A stretch of DNA of 64,000 bases from Chlamydia poikilotherma. GTDB lineage: Bacteria > Chlamydiota > Chlamydiia > Chlamydiales > Chlamydiaceae. Below the pieces are notes generated by a model, which saw only the letters and a program-made list of their open reading frames with translations, was not told where the DNA came from and did not search any database. A program made the position numbers and the translations under genes. The stretch spans positions 806,001 through 870,000 of the forward strand of contig NZ_LS992154.1 of assembly GCF_900239975.1 (NCBI RefSeq), written 5' to 3'. This document shows, piece by piece, positions 54,674 to 64,000 of this stretch (position 1 is its first letter; each line of letters begins with the position of its first letter).

Positions 54674-55699
54674 TTAAGAAAATTGCTGTAAAAACCTTAG
54701 GTCGTTTTCACAAAAAAGACGGATATCAGAAATTCCATGTTTTAACATGGCCAATCTTTCAATACCCATGCCAACAGCATACCCTGTATAGATCTCAGGA
54801 TCAACACCGCTGTTACGCAAAACTTGAGGATGTATCATACCAGCTCCGGCCACTTCCAGCCAACCAGTATGTTTGCATAAGGCACATCCTAATCCTTGAC
54901 ATTCACAAGAAACGTCAACTTCTATTCCAGGCTCAACAAAAGGAAAGTAGCTGTGACGTAAGCGCAACTCTATTTTCCTTTCAAAAAATGTATGGTAAAA
55001 CTCGGTCAACATCCCTGTCAAGTCAGAAAGTGTTACATTATAATTAACGTAGAAGGCCTCTACCTGATGGAAAATAACATGTGAACGTGCCGAAATATCT
55101 TCATTACGAAAACACAAGCCTGGAGCTACAACTTTAATAGGCGACTGGGCTTTACTAAGTTCTCTAACTTGAACATTAGACGTATGCGTGCGCAACACGG
55201 TTTTAGCATCGAGATAAAAGGTATCGTGCATTTGTCTAGCTGGGTGATCCTCTTCGAAATTCAGTAAAGAAAAGTTGTTTTCTTCACTCTCAATATTCGG
55301 AGCCTCGCGAACACAAAATCCTAAATGAACAAAGATATCCACAACATCGTCTAAAACTTTTTTAACAATGTGCTTGCCTCCAGGACACGAAGGTTCACCT
55401 GGTAATGTAACATCGATCTTTTCTTTGAGAAATTCTATAGATTCTTCTTCTAGGAAAATAGAGTGACTTTTATCTCGGATTAAATCCTCAATATAAGTTT
55501 TGCAATCATTTATGGAAGCACCCACTAGAGCCTTTTGATCTGGAGGACACTCCCTTAATTTATCTGCAAAAGAACGAAAAAAACCTTTCTTTCCAAAATA
55601 GCGAACCCTTAGCTCGAAAAGATCTTTTGAAGAGTTAACTTGATTTAATTCAGTACAAAATTGTTGCTTTGTAGCTTCAAGCTCCTCTCGAATCGTCAT
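54674..55699 (-). CDS. pheS: Phenylalanyl-tRNA synthetase alpha subunit
   Basis: 341 residues. Class II motif 2 region LRTHTSNVQVREL and FRNEDISARSHVIFHQVEAF; motif 3 GYAVGMGIERLAMLKHGISDIR. Charges tRNA-Phe with PheT, which is not in this window. Downstream of rplT by 12 bases; stop is followed immediately by the tRNA-Ser gene. Confidence 0.96.
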   Translation of the reverse strand: MTIREELEATKQQFCTELNQVNSSKDLFELRVRYFGKKGFFRSFADKLRECPPDQKALVGASINDCKTYIEDLIRDKSHSIFLEEESIEFLKEKIDVTLPGEPSCPGGKHIVKKVLDDVVDIFVHLGFCVREAPNIESEENNFSLLNFEEDHPARQMHDTFYLDAKTVLRTHTSNVQVRELSKAQSPIKVVAPGLCFRNEDISARSHVIFHQVEAFYVNYNVTLSDLTGMLTEFYHTFFERKIELRLRHSYFPFVEPGIEVDVSCECQGLGCALCKHTGWLEVAGAGMIHPQVLRNSGVDPEIYTGYAVGMGIERLAMLKHGISDIRLFCENDLRFLQQFS

Positions 55700-55711
55700 G
55701 AGATTAGTTTC

Positions 55712-56077
55712 CTAAACAATTGCCTCTAAAGCTTTTTTTGCTTGATTGGCTACTTCTGTAAAACCCATTGGATTATGAATAGCCATTTCGGATAGCATTT
55801 TTCTATTTAAATCAATCCCAGCACATTTTAAGCCATTAATTAAACGACTATAGGATAGACCGTTTATTCTAGAGGCCACGTTAAGACGAGCTATCCAAAG
55901 ACTACGGAAATCGCCTTTACGATCTTTTCTATGCATATAATTGAATGCCATAGCTCTCATTACAGAGGATCGGCTTTGACGAAAGTGGCCTTTTCTATCT
56001 CCCCAAAAACCTTTCGCTTGTTTCAATATACGCTTACGACGGCGTCTGGAAGCTACTGAACCTGTTGCTCTCACCAT
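55712..56077 (-). CDS. rplT: 50S ribosomal protein L20
   Basis: 121 residues, very basic. Contains RRRRKRILKQAKGFWGDRKG and RDRKGDFRSLWIARLNVASR-like blocks typical of L20 (the latter read as RKDRKGDFRSLWIARLN). Eighteen bases after rpmI. In other bacteria L20 represses this operon through its leader; not tested here. Confidence 0.97.
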   Translation of the reverse strand: MVRATGSVASRRRRKRILKQAKGFWGDRKGHFRQSRSSVMRAMAFNYMHRKDRKGDFRSLWIARLNVASRINGLSYSRLINGLKCAGIDLNRKMLSEMAIHNPMGFTEVANQAKKALEAIV

Positions 56078-56095
56078 AATAAAATCCTTTTATCC

Positions 56096-56290
56096 TTAAA
56101 CAACCATCATTCGCTTATACATTCCTACCTGACCCTTATCTACTAAAGGTTGCTTAGATAGGTTGCGTTTTTCTTGCGAAGATTTTTTTGATAACTTATG
56201 CCTCTTCCCTGGGCGGGTTCTTTTTAACTGACCAGAACCTGTCAACTTAAAACGCGCCGCAACGGACTTATTGCTTTTCATCTTGGGCAT
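56096..56290 (-). CDS. rpmI: 50S ribosomal protein L35
   Basis: 64 residues, basic: [20 protein letters not shown] at the start, [19 protein letters not shown] in the middle. The start lies inside the last 23 bases of infC, so the two are translationally coupled. Confidence 0.96.
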   Translation of the reverse strand: MPKMKSNKSVAARFKLTGSGQLKRTRPGKRHKLSKKSSQEKRNLSKQPLVDKGQVGMYKRMMVV

Positions 56291-56828
56291 TGATTTTGTC
56301 CTGCTTTTTCTTAGTTTTTACCGCTCCTGGAGCCATTACGCAAATTAAGGAACGGCCGTTTAATTTTGGCTCAGATTCTATGAATCCTACGTCTTCGAGA
56401 CCTTGACTCATCTTTTGCACAACTTTGTGCCCATGTTCTGGGTAAGCAAGTTCACGACCTCGGAACATACATGTAATTTTTACTTTATTTCCTTTTTCAA
56501 TAAAAGCTCTAGCCTGCTTTAACTTTGTGGAAAAGTCATTCTCGTCAATATTTGGCTTTAACTTGACTTCCTTAATACGCACTTGATGCTGAGCTTTCTT
56601 AGAATCTTTCTCTTTCTTCGTTAGATCATAGCGATACTTGCCGTAATCCATGATTTTACATACGGGGGGTTCGCTATTTGAAGCAACTTCCACAAGATCT
56701 AAATCAGCTTCTCTAGCCAAATCTAGGGCATCTTTGGTATTCAATATGCCTAATTGTTCACCAGAAGAACCTATAAGGCGGACCTTAGGAGCTCGTATCT
56801 GTCTATTAATTTTTAAATTTAATGCCAC
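56268..56828 (-). CDS. infC: Translation initiation factor IF-3
   Basis: 186 residues with the standard N-domain ([45 protein letters not shown]), linker [12 protein letters not shown], and C-domain ([36 protein letters not shown]). Start is GTG at 56828; no in-frame ATG upstream fits. Non-ATG starts are common for infC and often linked to autoregulation. First gene of infC-rpmI-rplT-pheS. Confidence 0.95.
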   Translation of the reverse strand: MALNLKINRQIRAPKVRLIGSSGEQLGILNTKDALDLAREADLDLVEVASNSEPPVCKIMDYGKYRYDLTKKEKDSKKAQHQVRIKEVKLKPNIDENDFSTKLKQARAFIEKGNKVKITCMFRGRELAYPEHGHKVVQKMSQGLEDVGFIESEPKLNGRSLICVMAPGAVKTKKKQDKINAQDEKQ

Positions 56829-57073
56829 ACTCTATCCCGATTACTCGTTAACACGATTCTTTAAATGATCAGAGGCCAGTACCTTGCCACGGGAAAAATC
56901 CATAGAAATAATCTTCCCCTTACCTAGACAAGAAAGCTAAGATCTTAGAGTATCCATAAAAGAAAAGCAATTGAAATCCCATTCTCTGGTACTTTATCCA
57001 GCAACTTTTTATCGCTTTATTTAGAAATTTTTAATTTTTTCAAAACTTATCTTTACAACGCTTTTAATAAAAA

Positions 57074-57088
57074 TTGCTCTAGGAGCAA
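57074..57088 (-). terminator. Possible attenuator in the infC leader
   Basis: TTGCTC-TAG/CTA-GAGCAA six-pair stem; on the minus strand it is followed by TTTTTATT. The stem is short, so termination would be weak. It would lie about 245 bases upstream of the infC start, if transcription begins upstream of it. Confidence 0.3.
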
Positions 57089-57182
57089 ATTGGAAGGCAT
57101 CATTTTTTGTTGCATTTAAAACTTTCTAAAATATAACCTTAATGCTTTCTCACTTCGCATCTTTCTATACTAAGTTCTTAAT

Positions 57183-57211
57183 TTGGCAAACTGAAAGTGT
57201 ATTTTTATAAC
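57183..57211 (+). promoter_or_regulatory. Promoter for nusB-murB
   Basis: TTGGCA at 57183-57188, 17-base spacer, TATAAC at 57206-57211; the ATG of nusB is 30 bases further on. Near-consensus for the major chlamydial sigma factor. Confidence 0.6.
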
Positions 57212-57240
57212 TAATAAATGATCGTTGTTTTGGTGTCATA

Positions 57241-57735
57241 ATGTCTACGCTGACCCCTGAAAGCTCCTTAGGGTCTTACGTCAAGATTTCTCGTCCCCTC
57301 CCCAAACAAAAAATGCGGGAGATTGTGCTACAGATCCTTTATGCCTTAGGTATGGATCCCACATCTGAAGAAAGTCTTGTTCCTCTTTTAATGTCCGAGA
57401 CGGCTGTGACTCAAAAACACGCTTCCTCTGCTTTAAGTTTTTCAAAAGAAATCCTTGCGAAATCTCCTGAATTGGATTTATTAATTGCTCAAACGGTTAA
57501 AAATGCTTCTTTTGAGAAATTGACTTTGATGGAGAAAAATGTTTTGCGTTTAACGCTTTTCGAACATTTCCATGGTCAATCTATAAATACTGCTATTTTA
57601 ATTGCTGAGGCAACAAGGCTAGTAAAAAAATTTGGCTATATTGAGGCTTGTACTTTTATCCACGCAGTTTTAAATGATATTTTTCGTTTACCTATACCGG
57701 AAACACATCCAGAAACTTCATTAGTATGTTGTTAG
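57241..57735 (+). CDS. nusB: Transcription antitermination factor NusB
   Basis: 164 residues, longer at the N-terminus than E. coli NusB. Core blocks: [15 protein letters not shown] (helix 1), the [24 protein letters not shown] block and the [18 protein letters not shown] helix. Binds boxA RNA with S10 in rRNA antitermination. murB follows after 37 bases. Confidence 0.92.
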   Translation: MSTLTPESSLGSYVKISRPLPKQKMREIVLQILYALGMDPTSEESLVPLLMSETAVTQKHASSALSFSKEILAKSPELDLLIAQTVKNASFEKLTLMEKNVLRLTLFEHFHGQSINTAILIAEATRLVKKFGYIEACTFIHAVLNDIFRLPIPETHPETSLVCC

Positions 57736-57772
57736 ACCTAACTATATCTTAAACTTACCTGGAATCCTAAAC

Positions 57773-58663
57773 GTGAAAGAATCTACTGTCATTCATTTTC
57801 CTTTCTCAGTTCGTCGTAGTGTTTGGTTAAATAAGTATTCTACATTTCGTATTGGAGGCCCTGCGAATTACTTCAAAGAGGTTCATTCAGCAAGTGAAGC
57901 ACAGCAAGTTATTCAATTTTTACATAGTCAAAACCATCCCTTCATTATTGTAGGCAAAGGCTCTAATTGCTTATTCGACGATCAAGGATTTGATGGCTTT
58001 GTCTTATATAATAGTATTCAAGGAAAGGAATTTCTCTCAGAGACTACTATTAAAGTGTATTCGGGGATGTCTTTTTCTTTTCTAGGAAAAACCCTCGCCA
58101 CATCAGGATATTCGGGACTAGAATTTGCCGTAGGCATTCCTGGATCTGTTGGTGGTGCAGTATTTATGAATGCTGGTATCGGCAATCAAGATACAGCCTC
58201 AATAATTGAAAGCGTTGAAGCAATTAATTCTAATGGAGAAATCGTTTCATACCAAAGGGAAGAACTAGAATTCGGTTATCGAAAATCACGTTTTCAAAAT
58301 CATAACGAATTTATCTTATCTGCAACCTTCCGTATATCAAAAAACACTTCGTCAGTGCAAATAGCTAAAGACCTACTTCAAAATAGACTACTCTCTCAGC
58401 CTTACCAACAACCCTCTGCTGGATGTATTTTCCGTAATCCTCCAGGAAACTCTGCTGGCAAGCTAATAGATGAAGCGGGTTTAAAAGGCTTTTCTTTAGG
58501 AGGAGCACAAATATCTTCGAAGCATGCAAATTTTATTGTGAATACGGGGAGAGCCACTTCTTACGAAGTTAAGGAGCTTATCCAGATGGTTCGAGATAAA
58601 TTAAAATCTCAGGGAATTAGCTTAGAAGAGGAAATCCGTATTATTCCCTATCGTCTACCTTAA
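57773..58663 (+). CDS. murB: UDP-N-acetylenolpyruvoylglucosamine reductase
   Basis: Second step of peptidoglycan precursor synthesis (reduces UDP-GlcNAc-enolpyruvate). 296 residues from a GTG. FAD domain [13 protein letters not shown] and VGKGSNCLF; catalytic Ser in [16 protein letters not shown] and Glu near EEEIRIIPY. Chlamydiae make a narrow, septal peptidoglycan, and this enzyme supports that. Convergent with the methyltransferase gene, 23-base overlap. Confidence 0.93.
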   Translation: MKESTVIHFPFSVRRSVWLNKYSTFRIGGPANYFKEVHSASEAQQVIQFLHSQNHPFIIVGKGSNCLFDDQGFDGFVLYNSIQGKEFLSETTIKVYSGMSFSFLGKTLATSGYSGLEFAVGIPGSVGGAVFMNAGIGNQDTASIIESVEAINSNGEIVSYQREELEFGYRKSRFQNHNEFILSATFRISKNTSSVQIAKDLLQNRLLSQPYQQPSAGCIFRNPPGNSAGKLIDEAGLKGFSLGGAQISSKHANFIVNTGRATSYEVKELIQMVRDKLKSQGISLEEEIRIIPYRLP

Positions 58664-59234
58664 GAGAGCGGAAGATTAGGAGTCTTGGAGCTTTATTTCT
58701 ATTCATAATATAGAAAGATCCTACTTCCCATAATTTAGAATCTAATCCACATGCAAGTCTCTCAACAGAGACCATCTCATTCTCTCCCTCTTCATGACCA
58801 GGATAACATACGACTGTAATCACACCTTGAGGTGCCACTAAATCAAGTGCCCTTTGAACACTAACAAGAGTTGATGTCTCTAAAGTAGTAAGACTCTTAT
58901 CACCGTTGGGAAGATAGCCTAAATTATAGTGAAATAATTTAGCACCCGCTTCATTGATATATTCATGAGACATCTCTTTAAACTCTATAATAGATCTTTC
59001 TTCAAAAGAGAGAGAACTGGAACATAAAAGAGAAGCCTTGTCCAAGGCTTCTCTTTGTACATCATAGGCTACAAGTTTTCCTTTCCCTTTTAATAGTCTA
59101 GCTAAGATCAAGCAGTCTTTACCATTACCACAAGTGGCATCAACAACAGTATCTCCAGGATTAAGAACCTTTTGAAAAATTTCATGAGATAACCGAACAA
59201 CATTTCCTTGAACTAATCCTATTCCTTTAAACAT
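58641..59234 (-). CDS. MnmM/YtqB-family SAM-dependent tRNA methyltransferase
   Basis: 197 residues from ATG 59234 (a TTG precedes it directly). SAM motif [17 protein letters not shown] at about 30-46, then [12 protein letters not shown] and the family motif [15 protein letters not shown]; the YtqB (rRNA_methylase-type) family has FNLGYLP.GDK. In B. subtilis, MnmM methylates nm5s2U34 in tRNA to mnm5s2U34. The role in Chlamydia is inferred. Overlaps the murB end by 23 bases. Confidence 0.82.
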   Translation of the reverse strand: MFKGIGLVQGNVVRLSHEIFQKVLNPGDTVVDATCGNGKDCLILARLLKGKGKLVAYDVQREALDKASLLCSSSLSFEERSIIEFKEMSHEYINEAGAKLFHYNLGYLPNGDKSLTTLETSTLVSVQRALDLVAPQGVITVVCYPGHEEGENEMVSVERLACGLDSKLWEVGSFYIMNRNKAPRLLIFRSLKVDDRE

Positions 59235-59287
59235 CAATAAGCCTATTGCAAAGATACTCTTTTCTCGATAACATTATTCTCAAGTTC

Positions 59288-59361
59288 GGGGTATTAGCTC
59301 AGTTGGTTAGAGCGTCACGTTGACATCGTGAAGGTCAGCTGTTCAAGTCAGCTATATCCCA
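59288..59361 (+). tRNA. tRNA-Val (anticodon GAC)
   Basis: GGGGTAT pairs with ATATCCC (one G-U), D-arm AGCTCAGTTGGTTAGAGC, anticodon stem TCACG/CGTGA around TTGACAT (anticodon GAC), T-arm AGCTG-TTCAAGT-CAGCT. 74 bases, no encoded CCA. The last 10 bases overlap the trmB stop on the opposite strand. Confidence 0.93.
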
Positions 59362-60026
59362 ACTTTCCTTACAAATTCCGTATAAAAAATTTCTTGTCCC
59401 TTCGATCTCCATAACCTTTCAAACCAAGAATCTCCATAGTTATCCAGTACCCTACAATAATAAGGATCTTCCATCGCAGGAAATAAATGCTGTCTCATGA
59501 TCTTGATAGCTTCAAGAAGATAGTTTTTATCGTCTGTAGCAAGAATCAAAATTCCAGACTCTGTCAATACTCTAACAACATCATTCATGAACTCATCTTG
59601 AAATAAACGATGCTTACGATGACGAAACTTGGGCCATGGATCAGGGAAGTTAACAACTATACGTTGTACAACCTCATTTTTAAGATAGTGACGAAAGAAT
59701 GTTTGTGCTTCCCCACAAACAATCCGCAAATTACTGACCTGAAAATTACGCATTTTCGACCAAATTTTCCGCACCCTATCAAATCGTTTTTCGACAGCTA
59801 TCCAATTCGTATTTGGCATATTTTGAGCTTGAGAAACTACCCAATCACCATTGCCTGAGCAAAGCTCACAAGAAATGGGATTGTTATTCTTAAAAAACTT
59901 TTCCCACGATGGCATAATGAACTGATCGTGTTTAAAATAATGCTCGGGAATATAGAGAACATCATCCTTTATTTCGGTACTACGTTCTTCCCAAAAAAAA
60001 GGAACTTTTAAATCTTGAGGTTTCAT
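59352..60026 (-). CDS. trmB: tRNA (guanine-N7-)-methyltransferase
   Basis: 224 residues. Methylates G46 in tRNA. SAM site [14 protein letters not shown] (about 52-65), [10 protein letters not shown], and the TrmB motif [20 protein letters not shown] (about 121-140). Its last three codons and stop lie across the T-arm and acceptor of tRNA-Val on the other strand, so those codons are dictated by a tRNA. Confidence 0.95.
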   Translation of the reverse strand: MKPQDLKVPFFWEERSTEIKDDVLYIPEHYFKHDQFIMPSWEKFFKNNNPISCELCSGNGDWVVSQAQNMPNTNWIAVEKRFDRVRKIWSKMRNFQVSNLRIVCGEAQTFFRHYLKNEVVQRIVVNFPDPWPKFRHRKHRLFQDEFMNDVVRVLTESGILILATDDKNYLLEAIKIMRQHLFPAMEDPYYCRVLDNYGDSWFERLWRSKGQEIFYTEFVRKVGI

Positions 60027-60137
60027 TTAGAAATAATAATAAGAACTTATATCTCAGGAAATTATAAAAGCTATCTTAGTTTTCTCTAAGGATTTTCTTT
60101 TCAAGAAAAAAGGATTGAAAATGACTTCTAAATATAG

Positions 60138-60168
60138 AAAAACGACTTTCAGAGATTACTGAAAGTCG
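60138..60168 (-). terminator. Terminator of the nrdAB operon
   Basis: CGACTTTCAG (60143-60152), loop AGATTA, CTGAAAGTCG (60159-60168): ten perfect pairs. On the minus strand it is followed by TTTTTC. It is 34 bases after the nrdB stop. Confidence 0.93.
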
Positions 60169-60201
60169 CCAAGACATCTAAAAAACTATTTTAAATAGAA
60201 A

Positions 60202-61242
60202 TTACCAGTTCAAATTTGCAGAAGTTTGGTATTCCGTTACACGAGTCTCAAAAAAGTTTTTCTCTTTATTAAGATCTATAGTCTCACTCATCCAAGGGAA
60301 TGGATTCTTAGAGTTATAAATAGGTTTCAAACCAATTCTTTCTAAACGACGATCAGCAATATGACGAACATAATCAATGAACATCGACGATTTTAATCCT
60401 AAAATACCTCGAGGCAAGCAGTCTCTAGCATATTCGATTTCTAGATCTACTGCCTGCTGAATAAGAGCCACAATTTCATCTTGAAGTTCTTGCGTCCATA
60501 CCTCAGGATTCTCTTCTTTAATACCATTGATAAGATCAATACCGAAATTCAAATGAATAGTTTCATCTCGCAAGATGTACTGATATTGTTCTCCTATTCC
60601 TGTCATTTTGTTTTGGCGATGGAAAGAAAGAATCATGACAAAACCACTATAGAAGAAAATCCCTTCCATAATGATGTAATAGCCTACTAAATTCTTAATA
60701 AACTGACTTAATCCCTCTACAGAATCTGTTGAGAAATTGGGATCTAAAACATCTCCCGTTAAGGTCATTTGGAAATCATCCTTAGCCTTAATAGTTGCAC
60801 GTTCATTATAAGCATTGAAAACTTCCGCCTCATCCAACCCTAAGGATTCACAAATATAAAGAAAAGTATGCGTATGCACTGCCTCTTCAAATGCTTGTCT
60901 CAATAAATATTGACGTGCTTCAGGGTTTGTAATGTGCTTGAAAATAGCCAATACAATGTTATTTCCTACTAAACTCTCTGCTGTACTGAAAAATCCTAGA
61001 TTTAAGAGAATTACTCGACGCTCATCTTCGGAAAGATCTTTAGATTTCCATAATTCGATATCACGAGCCATCGGGACTTCTGTCGGCAGCCAGTTATTCG
61101 CGCACCCATTTAAGTAATGTTCCCACGCCCATTTATACTTAATTGGGACTAACTGATTCACATCTACCTGATTACAATTAACCAAGCGTTTACTAGTTAA
61201 TTGGACACGTTTTGATTTACCGTCTAAAATATCTGCTTCCAT
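60202..61242 (-). CDS. nrdB: Ribonucleotide reductase small subunit, class Ic R2 (Phe in place of radical Tyr)
   Basis: 346 residues from the ATG at 61242, which is the best spaced from AGAAGG and gives the family N-terminus [12 protein letters not shown]. Longer frames use an ATG nine bases earlier or a TTG. Metal ligands Glu89 (in FFSTAESL), Glu120 and His123 (in [11 protein letters not shown]), and the Glu/His in the second set ([15 protein letters not shown]) are present. Residue 127 is Phe in HTHTF; class Ia/Ib R2 would have the radical Tyr there. As in C. trachomatis, this implies a Mn/Fe cofactor and a tyrosyl-radical-free mechanism. Begins 23 bases after nrdA. Confidence 0.96.
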   Translation of the reverse strand: MEADILDGKSKRVQLTSKRLVNCNQVDVNQLVPIKYKWAWEHYLNGCANNWLPTEVPMARDIELWKSKDLSEDERRVILLNLGFFSTAESLVGNNIVLAIFKHITNPEARQYLLRQAFEEAVHTHTFLYICESLGLDEAEVFNAYNERATIKAKDDFQMTLTGDVLDPNFSTDSVEGLSQFIKNLVGYYIIMEGIFFYSGFVMILSFHRQNKMTGIGEQYQYILRDETIHLNFGIDLINGIKEENPEVWTQELQDEIVALIQQAVDLEIEYARDCLPRGILGLKSSMFIDYVRHIADRRLERIGLKPIYNSKNPFPWMSETIDLNKEKNFFETRVTEYQTSANLNW

Positions 61243-61265
61243 TATTTCCATCCTTCTCTTTTGTA

Positions 61266-64000
61266 TTACTGGCAAGATTCACAACCTTCTTCGAGAGAGC
61301 AGACGGGTGTTTCGTTAGTTCTTTCTACGACAATACTCGTAGAAGCTGACTTATTCTTCATCCATCGAGGTTGAATTCCTCGTTTATTGATATCAGTAAA
61401 CGATTTCTCTACAGAGGTAGCTGCGGAGGATCTTAAGTAATACGTGGTTTTCAGTCCTTTTTTCCATGCTGTGAGATACATAGCAGAAAGTTTTTTACCG
61501 TTAGGTTCTGACAAATATAGATTGAGAGATTGTCCCATGTCTATCCATTTCTGTCTTCTAGAAGCACATTCAATTATCCATTCGGGTTCAATTTCAAACG
61601 CCGTAAGAAAAATTTTTTTCAAATCATCAGGAATGCGTTCGATCTCTAATAGGGACCCATCGAAATACTTCAAATCATCCAACATATCCGCATCCCATAG
61701 TCCTAATTTCTTAAGCTTCTCAATCAAATACACATTAGGAATTGTAAATTCTCCAGAAAGATTAGATTTTACAAATAAATGCTTATACGTAGGTTCTATT
61801 GACTGAGTAACCCCAATAATATTAGAAATGGTTGCTGTGGGAGCAATCGCCATAGTATGGCTATTTCTCATACCATAAGACTTGATAGCTTCGCGGACAG
61901 GCGTCCAGTCCTTACGTGATGTAGTATCCATAAGAACATTTTCTTCACCGCGGTATTCTTTTAATAACTCTATAGTATCTAGTGGTAGATAACCTCGATC
62001 CCACTTAGATCCTTTATAAGAACTGTATGTCCCCCGTTCTTTCGCTAATAAACTAGAGGATAGTAGTGCATAATAGGCAACTAATTCTGAACTCTTATCA
62101 GCAAATGCTACAGCTTCTGTAGATGCATAACTGATATTAAGCTTGTATAGGGCATCTTGAAAGCCCATGATTCCCAAGCCCACAGCTCTATGCGTTAAGT
62201 TTGCATTAGCTGCTTCTTGAGTTGGATAAAAGTTAAGATCAATAATGTTATCTAAAATACGAATAGCTATAGAAATGGTCTCTCCAAGCTTCTCCTCATT
62301 GATATCTCCATTTTCAATATGTTCTACTAAATTGACAGAACCTAGATTGCAAACGGCTGTTTCACTTCCTGAGCAGTTTAATAGAATTTCTGTACATAAA
62401 TTCGAACAACGAACAACACCGGTATGATCTTGTGCAGAACGGATATTTGAAGGATCTTTAAATGTCATCCAAGGGTGCCCTGTCTCATAGAGCATGCTCA
62501 ACATCTTACGCCACAAGTCTTCGGTGGAGATCTTCTTATATAGCTTGATTTCACCAGTATCTATTTTTCTTTCGTATTCTTCATAAAGCTTATCAAATTC
62601 AAAACCATAAGCCTCATGCAATCCAGGGACATCATCGGGACTAAATAGCGTCCAAGTGCCCTTCTGTTCTAAACGTTTGAAAAACAAATCAGGAATCCAA
62701 CTAGCAGTATTAATATCGTGAGTTCGTCGACGTTCGTCACCAGTATTTTTTCTTAACTCTAAGAAATCTTCATAATCTAGATGCCAAATCTCTAGATATA
62801 CACACATGGCTCCTTTACGCTTACCACCTTGATTCACGGCAATTGCTGTATCATTGGCTACTTTGATAAAGGGAATCACACCTTGGCTTTTCCCGTTAGT
62901 TCCCTTAATTAAAGAACCTGTACCACGCACTCCTGTCCAATCGTTGCCAATGCCTCCTGCCCATTTAGAAAGCATAGCGTTATCTGCGATAACTTTGTAA
63001 ATGTGCGCGAGATCATCCTGTACGGTAGATAAATAACAGGAACTTAATTGTGAATGACGCATTCCGGAATTAAATAGCGTGGGTGTTGCTGGTGTATAGC
63101 GGAATGTAGATAGCAGATTATAAAAAGTAATTGCCCATAAAGTTTTATCTTCACCTTCGTTTAATGCAAGCCCCATAGAAACACGCATCCAAAAAATCTG
63201 CGCTGTTTCTAATCTACGTCCTTCATGCTGATTAAAATAACGATCGTAGAGATTTTGAACGCCCATATAAGAGAATTGACGATCTCTAGATATATCCAAA
63301 GCCTCAGCAAGTGCATCAAGATCATACTCTTTTAAACGAGGATTTAACCGGTACTTTTCCCCGTTTAGAATATAATCTTTAAAACACTGCTTTTGCACTT
63401 CAGCGAGACTTGAGTCAGTGGCACTTTTCCCCATTGTTTCTTGATAAACAACATCAGTAAGTAATTCTGCAGCTACGTAGGCATAGTCTGGTTCTTTTTC
63501 TATATTGGCTCGTGCTGCCATAATACAGGCTAAAACAATTTCTGATTCTTTAATCCCGGAATAGAAATTTGCAAACGCCATAGAAGCAAGTGTATGAGGA
63601 TCGGTTGTTTCAGGAAATCTTTGACATGCCCAAACAAATTTATTAGTTAATTGAGCTTTATTTATTTGGTAAGTAGTTCCATCACTTTTGACAACATCAT
63701 AGACTTCTTCAATACTTTCTTTTTGCGCAATTACATCTTGTTTATTTTCACGAATTCTAGAACGTGCTTCTCGATATAAAATATAATTTTTTGCAACATC
63801 ATAATAACCAACTACCATCAATTGTTTTTCAACAATATCTTGTATAGCTTCTATATCAATGGTCTGTTCTGGAGAACAAACTGCTAAAATTTCTTCGACA
63901 ATTTTATTAGTTAGCTCATTTATCTCAGAAAGAATCTCTTGAAGAGGAATATCAGTAATTTTTTGTGTAGCTCTAAAAGCTTTTTCTAAAGCTGCTGAAA
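61266..64000 (-). CDS. nrdA: Ribonucleotide reductase large subunit (5' end outside window)
   Basis: Class I catalytic subunit; 911 residues are seen and the frame is still open at the window edge. Family-like sequence continues upstream of the TTG at 63821 (ENYL-type ATP-cone, [19 protein letters not shown]), so that TTG is internal. The remaining N-terminal ATP-cones lie outside. Visible: the substrate loop [20 protein letters not shown], the [11 protein letters not shown] catalytic Cys block, the GFQD and [15 protein letters not shown] segments, and the C-terminal GCESCQ redox Cys pair. It is the first gene in the operon with nrdB. Confidence 0.96.
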   Translation of the reverse strand, partial: SAALEKAFRATQKITDIPLQEILSEINELTNKIVEEILAVCSPEQTIDIEAIQDIVEKQLMVVGYYDVAKNYILYREARSRIRENKQDVIAQKESIEEVYDVVKSDGTTYQINKAQLTNKFVWACQRFPETTDPHTLASMAFANFYSGIKESEIVLACIMAARANIEKEPDYAYVAAELLTDVVYQETMGKSATDSSLAEVQKQCFKDYILNGEKYRLNPRLKEYDLDALAEALDISRDRQFSYMGVQNLYDRYFNQHEGRRLETAQIFWMRVSMGLALNEGEDKTLWAITFYNLLSTFRYTPATPTLFNSGMRHSQLSSCYLSTVQDDLAHIYKVIADNAMLSKWAGGIGNDWTGVRGTGSLIKGTNGKSQGVIPFIKVANDTAIAVNQGGKRKGAMCVYLEIWHLDYEDFLELRKNTGDERRRTHDINTASWIPDLFFKRLEQKGTWTLFSPDDVPGLHEAYGFEFDKLYEEYERKIDTGEIKLYKKISTEDLWRKMLSMLYETGHPWMTFKDPSNIRSAQDHTGVVRCSNLCTEILLNCSGSETAVCNLGSVNLVEHIENGDINEEKLGETISIAIRILDNIIDLNFYPTQEAANANLTHRAVGLGIMGFQDALYKLNISYASTEAVAFADKSSELVAYYALLSSSLLAKERGTYSSYKGSKWDRGYLPLDTIELLKEYRGEENVLMDTTSRKDWTPVREAIKSYGMRNSHTMAIAPTATISNIIGVTQSIEPTYKHLFVKSNLSGEFTIPNVYLIEKLKKLGLWDADMLDDLKYFDGSLLEIERIPDDLKKIFLTAFEIEPEWIIECASRRQKWIDMGQSLNLYLSEPNGKKLSAMYLTAWKKGLKTTYYLRSSAATSVEKSFTDINKRGIQPRWMKNKSASTSIVVERTNETPVCSLEEGCESCQ

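Larger units (their letters stand above)
56829..57240. other. 412-base divergent intergenic region between infC and nusB
   Basis: AT-rich, no gene. It holds a good plus-strand promoter for nusB (57183-57211), a small hairpin with a T tract facing infC (57074-57088), and, on the minus strand, an AT-rich candidate TTGAAA-17-ATAAAG near 57020-57050 that could drive infC. The infC side therefore has a leader of more than 200 bases, a common place for ribosomal-protein control. Confidence 0.5.

Noticed and set aside
63822..64000. Reading nrdA as starting at 63821
   Set aside because: The frame is open upstream with clear ATP-cone-type sequence, so the gene is cut by the window edge.
1..64000. CRISPR arrays, prophage, transposons, rRNA, long tandem repeats
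   Set aside because: None seen by reading; only small dyads and a 15-base direct repeat were found.

Overview
The window is a chromosome segment of an obligate intracellular Chlamydia, apparently of the former 'Chlamydophila' lineages (C. caviae / felis / psittaci / abortus side) and not C. trachomatis. It carries the chlamydia-only protease CPAF, LtuA, a second type III translocon locus, an Inc-like bilobed membrane protein, the CT847-849 effector family, a class Ic ribonucleotide reductase with Phe in place of the radical Tyr, and the Aax arginine-decarboxylase system. Most of the gene order matches what I remember of the CT365-CT378 and CT827-CT863 blocks. Species cannot be fixed from this alone. 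No phage, IS element, rRNA or CRISPR is visible.

Layout. 1-2380: tail of a queuine/queuosine-precursor transporter, a membrane-anchored Ulp1/ChlaDub-type cysteine protease, and a short-chain dehydrogenase-like protein whose catalytic Lys is not where expected. 2562-3953: bioB with a good promoter, then a scar in which the first 19 codons of bioF are joined in frame to the decayed tail of another gene. 4035-10300: the shikimate operon aroA-aroK-aroC-aroB-aroDE, mostly with overlapping genes, and a HAD-like secreted protein. 10407-13853: aaxA-aaxB-aaxC (porin, pyruvoyl arginine decarboxylase, arginine/agmatine antiporter), ended by a UUCG hairpin terminator. 14024-20348: amino-acid oxidase-like gene, a membrane protein, mdh, ltuA (missed by simple ORF calling), pgi, xerD and a small Tyr-rich secreted protein; then tRNA-Leu(UAG).

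20711-25706 is a four-gene type III secretion operon: a disordered protein, an LcrH/SycD-type TPR chaperone, CopB2-like and CopD2-like translocators. I see a shared SPxxLF hexamer followed by divergent sequence in all three non-chaperone proteins. 25714-33990: methyltransferase-like protein, ispH, cpa (CPAF), nhaD-like antiporter, SulP transporter, fumC. 34020-43455: an ABC permease fused to a thiamine-precursor-type binding domain, an adenylate-kinase-like protein, two MarC proteins, map with a SEC-C zinc knuckle, a CT850-like Inc candidate, three tandem secreted-effector paralogs, a rhomboid-like protein, and tadA.

43700-64000 is largely housekeeping: rpsO-pnp converging on ftsH at a bidirectional terminator; tilS; lptF-lptG; a large unknown protein (CT837-like); infC-rpmI-rplT-pheS-tRNA-Ser(UGA); nusB-murB; an MnmM-like tRNA methyltransferase; tRNA-Val(GAC) overlapped by the 3' end of trmB; and nrdA-nrdB with a clear terminator. 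The 5' end of nrdA runs off the window.

Functional themes are host interaction (ChlaDub-like protease, CPAF, translocon, effectors, Inc), nutrient salvage or exchange (YhhQ, thiamine-type transporter, SulP, AaxC), and core aromatic, nucleotide and translation metabolism. Start codons were moved from the longest ORF for several genes (aroDE, mdh, xerD, ispH, CT849-like, rpsO, CT837-like, mnmM, nrdB, the Tyr-rich protein) on the basis of ribosome-binding sites or family N-termini. Correspondence to C. trachomatis CT numbers is from memory, not from a search.
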